From assembly GCA_964017045.1 (NCBI GenBank), contig OZ024802.1:9622435-9686434 (forward strand): 64,000 nucleotides of DNA. Reading direction: 5' to 3'. The position numbers were made by a program, and so were the translations under genes. The DNA comes from Omphiscola glabra (taxonomy: Eukaryota; Mollusca; Gastropoda; Lymnaeidae). Below are positions 55,149-64,000 of this stretch, piece by piece (position 1 is the first letter of the stretch; every line of letters begins with the position of its first letter). Below the pieces are notes generated by a model. That model worked only from the letters and a program-made list of their open reading frames with translations. It did not search any database and was not told the origin of the DNA.

Positions 55149-58100
55149 TCAGTGGCAAATTCTTTCTGTCATATCTCTCTGAAAAATAAATACATTCATC
55201 GCAACATAATGATAACAATTATTAATGCTATAATTTTTTTGGATTGATTTAAAATCTTAAATTGTTATGGCTTAAAACAAAACTATAAGCAAACATTTAA
55301 GGCTGCACCTATTGGTACCCGGGTACCAGAATTGAGAGGTTGGGATTAAAAAACGATTTAAAATATTATTGTTAAGTTTGTAAGACAAAATGAGGTATCA
55401 AATTAAAGATAATTGAATGTATTATACATTTGTAAACTTAATTCTTCAGTTTTACTAAAATAAACTACTACAAATGACAGAATAGCTTTGAGTCTAATGG
55501 TACCCGGGTGCAAATGGCGGCGCTGCGAGTCTGGGTGCATTTTGACTAATGCTATTCGGATGTCATTTGTAGCCGTTTATTTTAGTTTAAATGAAGAATT
55601 AAGTTTACAAACGTATAGTACATTCAATTATCTTTTATTTGATACCTCATTTGGTCTTACAAACCCAAAAATAATATTTTAAATCGTTTTTTAATCCCAA
55701 CCTCTCAATTCTGGTACCCGGGTACCAATAGCCACTTCGAACATTTAACATACCAAAGGTTCTAGTTCCTTCTTGTCAATAAGGTTGTACTCAGTAACGA
55801 AGTAGTAAAAATGTTTGTAACATGTGTTAACATGGGCTTCCTGAAATTAAGAAAACAGCTCTATAAAAAATGCATCCCTCAGAATTCTATTGTATTCCAA
55901 ACAGATCAAAATTTATCTTCAGCAATTCCCCATATAATGTGGACAATTTCAAATAAATTTGTAGCTTATTAGGGCACATAATTGGAGTACAAAAAAAAAA
56001 GCTTGGAAGAACTGTAAAGTTAAAGACTTGTCTAAACAGAATTTCAATAAGAGAAAAAAGCTTTTGAATTTCATCAAAATTATACAAGCAGCATTTATAT
56101 TTCTTCTCTGATAGATAATCTTGCTTGACAATTAGAAAAAACAGTCCAAACACTTCTAATCACTGTATGGTTAAATTTTATAAGACAATATGAATAATGC
56201 ATTGCATTCTACAAAATTGATGTTAAAAAAATGCTTTCTTCACTTACAGCTTATAACTGATTATTTAAATTAAGAACACACTATAACGCAGAACTTACAG
56301 CTCCAATGGCCAAAAGCTTATCAAAATGGTGTATGTAAACATGAACAAAAACTCTAAACAATCTTTTCAGGATTTTTTTGGCTATACCCAAGTAGTTCTT
56401 TGGAAAAGGTTTACCTGGAAGGGAAAAAGAATCTCAAAATGAAAAAAAAAAACAGTGGCTTTTAAAATTTGTTAAAATAATTTCATTTATTATAAAGAGA
56501 AATTCTCTGTTCATTAATAAACGTGGATGAAAAAGAGTTTAAAAATCATTTCCTATACTACAAAAACCAATAAAAAATTAAAACTTTTAAGTTCATTACC
56601 GATACATTATTTAGAAAAATAATAAGAATGAAAGATAAAACAAAATGTAGAAACTAAGACTAAGAGAAAGAAAAACAGATCAAATGCCTATGAAACAACA
56701 TAGTTTGTAATTAAACTGACCAATTTGAACAGGAAACAGGTTCTCGTCATTGATCTGTGCTTCCACCCACTCCATTAAGAGTGTGATATATTGAGGAGCA
56801 GGAAGTGCTGTTGGCCTCTTATAGTTGACGCCATCACACCAATGATACTCGTATCTTTAGTTAAGAAATCAACAAGCAGAATTTTTATTGCATACTACTT
56901 ATCAAGGATTTTGATTCCATAAAATGAAATACAAATTTTTAACTTATAAAATCATTACTAGTTATTTAAACCAGTACAGTGTTAATTTTATGAGTGAATA
57001 ATAATCAAGAAGAAAAAGGCAAAGACAGTTATGATTCAAATCCATTTGTAACAGAAATGCATAAGTTACAAGTGCTACCTCAAGAATGGCTTGGAAAAAT
57101 TAAAGGCTCAAGAAAAATAGCAAATCAACCCTGTAAATGCTGCATATGAGGTGCCCCGTGCACTACCATGTGTGGGAGAGACTAAGAAGTCATGTAATGA
57201 AACATCTAGCAAAACACTTTGTATAACACAGGCAAAAATACTTGGTACAATGAAAATAATTCTTCTTGAATATATCCTAAAGAAAACTTATTGCTACAGG
57301 AAAAACAGATATACACGCAAAAAAAGCAATCATGAACACATTAGGGAATTTTTACAACTTAACTTAATTGCTTTAAAAAAGCGTTTAATGGGATTTGAAA
57401 ATGTATTACCGGTAATACTTACTTTGGACCACCAGACATGGTTGGACATGTTTGCTCTGTGCAGTGTTCAAATATTGTGCCATACAACAAGTTAATCCGG
57501 TTAAAAAAATCAACAACTGGGGAATATTATAATGAATGATTATTTTAAATCAAGTATTTCTTTACATTTTTTAAAAAAAAACCAGTAAAATTAAATTCTA
57601 TAGCTTGAAATTATCAAAATAATTACTGGTAAATGATTTTTGGGGAATAAAATCTTATTTGCCTATTGAATGTGATACCTTAATGTAGTTATTTTCAATG
57701 TTAAAACAATATAACTACAATTTAAGGCTAAGAAGAAAGAAAAACAAAAACAAATCTCAACCATTTGATTTTAAAAGATTCTAAAATTAGAATCTTTAAA
57801 TCACTTTAAGTGCCAAAAAGGGCTTTCTCACCATGTACAGCAATCCAGTCATTAACATCTTCTCCAGGTGGCAACTTTACAACTTCCTTCAAATCAATAC
57901 CAGAGTTAAGAGAAGCATTTGCTTGTTTATGTAGATTATATTTAAGGGTTCCACTCTCAAATCTTTTCTTAGGTTTAAATGTCTGTAAGGTAAAATTATT
58001 TATATAATTAATATAATACTTAACTAACAAGGAACTAATAATGCCTAGAACATTTTAATTCATCGTCCGATTTTAAATAAATGCAGTATAATTCTTTCTT

Positions 58101-61100
58101 TTAATGGGAAATGTGATGCTGATAGAGTATATTTTAGCATATAAAACAATTAAAGGTATCAAGGTTGCAACTTATAGATTTATTAATTTTAACACCTTAT
58201 ATCAACTAAGAAAATAGAGTAAAAAAAAACAACTTCTGAACGAAGATTTAAAAAAACTACATGACTTTTCCTCCCGGTAGTTTGAAAAATAAGATCAAAA
58301 GTAGACAGTAACTCAACAACTTTGTGAAGTTGGATGATATTGATTTCACTTAATTAATTTAAATACAAGAATCTGTATTACTAGTGCTAACACGATTAAT
58401 TAGCTATAACTTGCCTATAACTACATCTGAATAGCTATCATATTCATCATCTGAGTCTGAGACCAGACCTGACATTAGTAATTCTTGGTGTAAGAAAATC
58501 ACAATTTGACAAAAATTGGACTTTAAACAAGCTATTTTCATTTAAAGGTTGTGATTATTCATTTGGGAAGAAACTAAACATGTTAAAATGTGGGCGCAGC
58601 TAAGGGGAGATTATTCATGAATTTTTCTTATTGCTATGTAATATAGTCGCACATCTGCGTCATGTGGATATAAAGATTAATGCGGTTTGGATCTTGGGGT
58701 CAGCTAGAGTTCACAGCATGGGGAAATATGACATAAACACGTTGTCTACATAACACTAGTGTTGTAAATTCCATATAATTAAAATCCATCGTTATGTTAA
58801 ATTTTCTACACAAAAAAATCACCTTGATTAAGTTTAATTATTTATAGGTTTAGGACTATGACTTTTATTATTCAAAAACTGTCTTGGCAGTTGCCATTAT
58901 TACTATTAATTGCAGAAATAATCATAATGTCCATTCCTTTCAGACAGGAGAAAATACTTCACAAATTAGCAAATATTAAATAAAATACCATGATGATATT
59001 TTCAACCTGTGTTTAGTTTGAAAACACAAAACAACTCAATGTCATTTAATTACTATTAGAGTTTTCTGTACCATTGACCTAACAGACCCTGTCTTTCAAA
59101 ATAGAGTTTTTATTGTCTGATTATGATTAATGTCTTCAAAAGCCCCATTTCAAGCCATTTTCGGAAATGATTAAGGGGAGGAGGAGAGTTGCAAGGACTT
59201 GCTAGAAATTAAGTCTAGTCACAAGGCCAGGTCCAGAATCCACTATTGTTACATAGTAGGCTATCATATCATACGGTTTAGTTGAGATTCATTTTGGGGC
59301 TTAGCCTTAGGGCCCTAACTTAGGGGTTTGTACTTGGGTAAAGCAAGGGAGACTACTTCAAAATTTGTATGGGAAATGGGCGTCTTCACAGAACAATCCA
59401 AGTTTTTAATTTTTGGACGTTGGTGATTTTCCATTAATAAAAGGACTATTTTGTAATAAAATTGTGGTATCCTTCCACATGTTCACATTAGGGGACATCT
59501 TGACATACATTCCAACGTAATGTTTAGATTTTTTTGATCAACCTCAGTTTTAGAAATTCATAGTATATATTAAGGCATCTTTCACTAAAAAATTTTTTTG
59601 AATAAATCTAAATATCATGTCTTTCTTATTAAATTATTTAAAGCATCATATATTGATGTATACATATGCCAATTCTCATTGATGTAGGTCGTGTCCGACG
59701 ATCGGCTTGTCCTAGACCATGCATTACCAAAAGTTCGCTCAGCCTAATTTAGATATGGTGTGGGCCACGACTCCTTTTTAATGGTGGAAGATGACGATAG
59801 TTAGGAAATATTTAATTAGTACCACTATTTAACTGTACATCAAAATATTAGATAATTTATGTTTTAGTTTTAGAATGTTATTTAAAGTATAATATTTTCA
59901 TTTGAGATTTAAAAAACCTGGTAGATTCCATATTATAAATGATCATAATTTTTCACCTGCAAAATGTTGTCATGGGCAGCCATTCACAGTCACTTGCATA
60001 ATGGCTATGCCGTAGAACTATCTCAGTTTCATTCATAAAAGTTCACAGTGAGCAAGAACTATTAAACCATTGGTCATGGAAAGCTTTAATTAATTAGTCA
60101 TGTGCCAAAGTTGAAAGCTCAAAATAAGTAGTCCCTAAACAGTATTTTAGTAAAAAGTGGATGCATTGCATTATATAAACTATATAGACTAAAACAAGGG
60201 ACTGGAACAAGCTTCCAAAAGGAACAGTTGAGGCAACAACACTTGACTCATTTGCGTCTATTGCCTCAGGCCTTCCAACCCCTAGTGCATGATACCCTCA
60301 AACAGTTACTCTTGTAACCAGTGAAATATCCTCATCAACACCAGGCACAGAAACATTGCAAATCCCATCTACATTCCTAGGAGCCATAATGATCAATAAA
60401 TTGATCGTGGGCCCTTAATATATAGAAGAAGAAGAAAAGACATTGCGCACAGCAATTTCAGCAGAACGAGATCACAAGATGTGGAAGTTTCGTCCATGAC
60501 CATACTAATACTAAAAAATAGGCCTAACAAACCAACTCGCACTTTAAAAATTCGTAGCTCAAAAAGTACTAAAGCTAAAAAGTTGATTACTGAAGTGCCT
60601 ACTTAGGCTGAGGGGTATGGCATGGCCACTGCCACTAGTCTGGTGGTCTCTTTTTTACTTTGTAGGCCCATAAAAAAATCAATATTCTGTACATAATTCT
60701 AAGTCTAATCTAATCATCTGCTACAGGCTACAGTGCTAAAATTTTAAGAATAGCACACTTGATTTCAATTTCATCCTTTATTAGTATTATTGTCTGTTGT
60801 GATGTAGGCCTAGCTAGCTACTACTACTAGCTAGTCTCAGTTTAGACTATGGACTACTATGATAAGTATTGAGTATCAGTACCATTGACTTACTTGAGTG
60901 AGTGTAGGTACTTTGGTAAAAAATTCAAAAATTTTGTAAAAATAAACCAATGGCATATTTGAATAGAGCTAATTTTTTACAGAATTATAACACCAAAATC
61001 ATATTTTTAGCTGTTGTAGTTTTAAAGTTATGAATTTTTAAAGTACGACTTCGTTTGTCCTTTTTTAACATGGACCGCATCGCCACATTCTGTGACCCGA

Positions 61101-62389
61101 TTCCGCTGTTCGCGTCACGAGCTAAATAACTTGTTTTAATGATAATTTTATACGACTTTTATTTACATAACTAATGCTATATTAAAAATAATATGATACA
61201 ATTATATATAAATTATAATTTATCTAACTATGCACTATGTATATCAGTAAATTTAATATAATGTATTAATATAAGTCTTTTCTGTTTACCAAATCTACGG
61301 CACGGAGTTCATTATACCGGCATATGCTATATAATCTATATAAGGCAACGCATCCCCTTATTACTGTTCGGGAACTACTTATGTTGAACTTTCAACTTTG
61401 GCGCATGACTAATTAATTAAAGCTTTCACTGGCCTAGTTTAATAGTTTTTGCACACGGCAACCTTTTATGAATGAGATAGTAGTACGGTATAGCCATTAT
61501 GCAAGTGACGGTGAATCGCCATGACATTTTGCACACGGCAAATGATGACCCATTATAATATGGACTCTACCGGGTTTTTAACCTCAAATTAAAATATTAT
61601 ACTTTAAATAACATGTAAGTTCATTCTAAAACATAATTTATCAAATATTTTGATGTAAATAGTAGTAATAATTAAATATTTCCTAAGTATCGGCATCTTC
61701 CCCAATTAAAAGGGGGCGTGGCCACGCCATGTCGAAATTAGGCTGAGCGACCTTATGGTAATGCAGGTTACTGGGACATGCGTAGCGAACGTTGGACACG
61801 ACCTACATCAATGAGAATTGGCACACATATACATCAATATATAATGTTTTTCAGAATTTAATATGAAAGGCATCATCTTTAAATTTCTATAAAAATTATT
61901 GAGGGAAAGACGCCTTATATTGACATACGATTTTCCTCACTAAAAGTTGATATAAAGAACAAAAAAAATAAATGGGAATGTAGCTAAACATTTCTCCTAA
62001 AGTAAATGGGCGGAGTCAGACCTTAATTATAGGTCAAAAGGACTCATGTGTTATTAAAATTACATTCACGTAAAACAAAATAAAAACTCGGATTCTATTA
62101 CGCCGACCCCCATTTCCGATACAAATTTTCTAGGAGTGTCCCTTGCTTCGGCGAAGTACCTAGTGAGTGTGACAGACAATAGACAGGACAGTAATTTCAA
62201 AAATTGAATGGCCAGTGTTGAATATACTAATAGCACTGAGGATCCCATTCAATTATAAATAGTACTTGATTTCTTCTTGAAGTTACACAATAAATTATCA
62301 ATTCCCTTTAGACTACCAAATCAACACATATTACAACAAACCTTGTCTTTGGCAAAAAACTGGGCAAAGGCTTGTCTTGCTCCAGCCAT
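55149..62389 (-). CDS. MOB3: MOB kinase activator 3
   Basis: Small zinc-binding adaptor of the MOB/phocein family; class III MOBs relate to Hippo-type kinases such as MST1. Seven exons on the minus strand: 62389-62342, 57982-57832, 57516-57423, 56854-56721, 56414-56299, 55840-55754, 55178-55149 (TGA). They total exactly 660 nt, 219 residues (human MOB3A 217). The start [16 protein letters not shown] is joined in phase 0 to [20 protein letters not shown]. The [14 protein letters not shown] motif, zinc ligands Cys85, Cys90 (HCTEQTCP), His167 and His172 (HVYIHH), [16 protein letters not shown] and the ending [14 protein letters not shown] all match MOB3 more closely than MOB1/2/4 (for example the C-terminal MCH of human MOB3). 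The first intron is 4.4 kb and contains a foldback element. Confidence 0.95.
55301..55738. mobile_element. Palindromic GGTACCCGGG MITE, copy 4 (full length)
   Basis: Begins GGCTGCACCTATTGGTACCC, ends GGTACCCGGGTACCAATAGC CAC. About 435 bp with complementary arms and centre TACCCGGGTGCAAATGGCGG. It fills almost all of the MOB3 intron between the last two exons, and its end is about 15 bp from the donor at 55753. Confidence 0.92.
57983..59487. other. MOB3 intron 1, part nearest exon 2
   Basis: AT-rich intronic sequence; no repeat, exon or RNA gene was recognised before the foldback element starts. Confidence 0.55.
59488..62000. mobile_element. 2.5-kb foldback element with about 600-bp inverted arms
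   Basis: Left arm 59488-60117 and right arm 61387-62000 are inverted repeats. Matching blocks are ATATTGATGTATA, GCCAATTCTCATTGATGTAG GTCGTGTCC, CTCAGCCTAATTT, GCCATTATGCAAGTGAC (inverted on the left as GTCACTTGCATAATGGC) and GACTAATTAATTAAAGCTTT. Outer ends are near TTAGGGGACATCTTG / TTAGGAGAAATG. The 1.27-kb centre carries a LINE 3' end (60186-60440) and no transposase. Target duplication not identified. In MOB3 intron 1. Confidence 0.82.
60186..60440 (+). pseudogene. LINE 3' end fragment, second copy
   Basis: Encodes [30 protein letters not shown], nearly the same as the piece at 34980-35075, followed by the same ATTGATCGTGGGCCCTTAAT and ATAGAAGAA tail. Inserted between the arms of the foldback element. 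Confidence 0.78.
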
Positions 62390-62685
62390 CTTGTTTTGAT
62401 TTCAGATATTGCCAGATTTTCCCAGATTAAGTGGAAAACAAACAATAGACATGACTAAACATTTATTAGGTATTTAGCTTACGACCTAAAACGATAAGAA
62501 AATCTGGCAAAGTTGTTTATTACTGAATTTTACAAAACAATTAGCCTACCGTTCCTTACGTTGTTATTATTATTATTAGTAGTAGTAATTATTAGTCTAG
62601 GTTTCCTCTCGTTTCTTTCTACTCATTGTATCATTTATACCAATTTGTACAATTTTCAAAGATTCAATTGAGTCTCGATTAAACC
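62390..62685. promoter_or_regulatory. Compact divergent promoter region, MOB3 and unknown gene
   Basis: 296 bp separate the MOB3 ATG (62389, minus) from the ATG at 62686 (plus). It contains TTATTATTATTATTAGTAGT microsatellite sequence and no recognised transposon. Both transcription starts presumably lie here; no TATA box is obvious. Confidence 0.5.
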
Positions 62686-62726
62686 ATGGCTGCGTTGACT
62701 GTTAAGGAACTTGCATCTTTGCTCAG
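62686..62726 (+). CDS. Putative first coding exon of an unidentified gene
   Basis: ATG in the context aaaccATGG, reading MAALTVKELASLL and then CAG|gtaggg donor leaving phase 2. The good start context, clean donor and head-to-head position next to MOB3 support a real exon. The rest of the gene must lie beyond or deep in the intron; no downstream exon was recognised before 64000. The protein family cannot be named from 13 residues. Confidence 0.5.
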
Positions 62727-63194
62727 GTAGGGTAATTTTATTTGAGTCTTGGGCTTGGGGTCTTGAGCAAGTCTTGACTGAAACTTAAAGTCAAACAAAA
62801 GGGTCTTTGGTAAACTGTAAAGTATCGTTTTACAAAGTTTTAGGGAATTTAATAGACGTCGACACTTTGGGCTGGGGAATCCCAACACTGGAATTAACGG
62901 CTTAGCCTTAGCTTTATTAGGGTGACAGGACCAACAGTAACAGTGATAGTCTGAACATAATTTTTCAAATTAATGATAATGATGTGTATGATAAAATTCC
63001 AGATCTTCACTGAGCATTATTCGCATCACATCATAAGCATAATCTGTCACTTGATACAGTTAATATAAAATTATAAATAATTATTTAAAATGACATTTTC
63101 CATTCATTTTTTATTAAAAATTCAACTCCCCAGGTTCAAAAGAAATAAAAAGAGAAACTCATCTTTGCTAATATTATTATTATTATTATTATAA
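62727..63194. other. Probable intron start of the unidentified gene
   Basis: AT-rich sequence with no recognised feature until a TTATTATTATTATTATT tail at 63172-63194, which belongs to the antisense LINE. Confidence 0.45.
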
Positions 63195-64000
63195 GTTGTC
63201 TTATATAGCGCGGTACCCCAGCCTAGGGCTGGGCTCACCGCGCTGTACATAAAAATATTAGAAAAAGAGACATAATCGTGACAATAAAAGAAAATACATT
63301 TATGTAATAAAGAAAAGCGGTATAATATAGAGACAAAACAAAAACTAATGCATATTCACCCCATCCACCCCAGAACTTTTACATGACAAACCATGGACGG
63401 CGGCCAGCAGCATCGTTTATCGGTCAGATATGGGGAATCAGTCGGGGTAGTGGAGTTTAATTAAAGATATGTGTTTTGAGTGCAGTTTTGAAGGCTGTGA
63501 TGGTTGATATATTGCGGATGTGTAGTGGAAGAGAATTCCATTGTTTGGGGGCACAGTAAGAGAAAGATCTTTCACGGTATGTTTTTGTGCGAGTCTTGGG
63601 GACAGAAAAAATACGCCCGTCTGCGGAGGAGCGAAGCTGTCGAAGGGGTGAATAGACAGAGAGAAGTTCGGTTAGATAGGAAGGGCAGGAATTTGAGAAA
63701 AAGTTGTGGCAGAGAACAGAGAGTTTATAGTCAATCCGTGCTTGTACAGGGAGCCAATGAAGTGAATGAAGTAGTGGTGTGACGTGATCACGTTTTTTTG
63801 CCTTTAAAACTAGTCTAGCAGCTGAGTTTTGAACCTTTTGTAGTTTTTCTAAGAAGTGTTTTAGTGAACCTGACAGAAGAGAGTTGCAATAGTCAAGACG
63901 AGAGAGAACAAGAGCATTGACTAGGGTTTTTGTTGCATTACTTGTGAGGTAGTGGCGGATTGAGCTGATCTGACAGATAGCCGTGAATGCAGAGCGACAA
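63195..64000 (-). pseudogene. CR1/L2-like LINE 3' part, antisense, running off the window
   Basis: On the minus strand: ALKTLVNALVLSRLDYCNSL LSGSL, KAKKRDHVTPLLHSLHWLPV, a SVPKTRTKTYRERSFSYCAP KQWNSLPLHIRNIS block, then FKTALKTHIFN, a 3' hairpin (63208-63244) and a TAATAATAATAA tail. Same family as 39770-41375 and better preserved here. The plus-strand open frame at 63504-63782 is its shadow. Confidence 0.85.
63208..63244 (-). other. LINE 3'-terminal hairpin, second copy
   Basis: On the minus strand AGCGCGGTGAGCCCAGCC, CTA, GGCTGGGGTACCGCGCT. Same fold as 41302-41337; the A-T pair in the lower stem of that copy is G-C here and a U-G pair in the upper stem is C-G. Confidence 0.7.

Noticed and set aside
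63504..63782. 92-codon plus-strand frame near the right edge
   Set aside because: Antisense to the LINE reverse transcriptase C-terminus, whose readable text is on the minus strand.

Overview
This window is nuclear DNA from an animal, most likely a mollusc and plausibly a gastropod. The reasons are AT-rich sequence, GT-AG introns of 0.2-5 kb, protein-coding exons that align by eye to human orthologues, and a dense load of hAT MITEs, foldback MITEs, RTE/CR1-like LINE fragments and minisatellites. The snail placement is inference from general flavour and a SPIN-like hAT element. No bacterial-type gene, tRNA, rRNA or CRISPR array was seen.

Layout: (1) 2951-25370 (+), a SCUBE gene (secreted/cell-surface EGF-CUB protein). 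21 coding exons are visible, covering nine EGF-like domains, spacer, three cysteine-rich repeats, CUB and the C-terminal tail; the signal-peptide exon was not found. (2) 28496-37274 (-), APIP (methylthioribulose-1-phosphate dehydratase), complete in 8 coding exons, including a very short first exon and one GC-AG intron. (3) 41672-52697 (+), PDHX (E3-binding protein of the pyruvate dehydrogenase complex), complete in 10 exons. (4) 55149-62389 (-), MOB3 (MOB kinase activator 3), complete in 7 exons. (5) 62686-62726 (+), a putative first coding exon of an unidentified gene, divergent from MOB3.

SCUBE/APIP are convergent, APIP/PDHX are head-to-head, PDHX/MOB3 are convergent, and MOB3 is head-to-head with the last gene. 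The APIP-PDHX head-to-head pair is also the arrangement in the human genome (11p13), so it looks like deep microsynteny; most of the 4.4 kb between the start codons is later repeat insertion. The genes are not a pathway: SCUBE is extracellular, APIP is cytosolic methionine salvage, PDHX is mitochondrial, MOB3 is cytosolic/signalling.

Mobile DNA: hAT elements with 8-bp target duplications (580-749, 6248-7852, 30222-30556), a SPIN-like hAT MITE (2004-2209), a four-copy palindromic MITE family ending in a GGTACCCGGGTACC-type motif, a 3.3-kb long-TIR element in PDHX intron 1 with two exon-like coding pieces I do not recognise, a 2.5-kb foldback element in MOB3 intron 1, a pogo/Tigger relic, and at least seven LINE fragments. 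Many minisatellites (periods 14-48 bp) sit in introns; those with periods divisible by three produce long spurious open frames.
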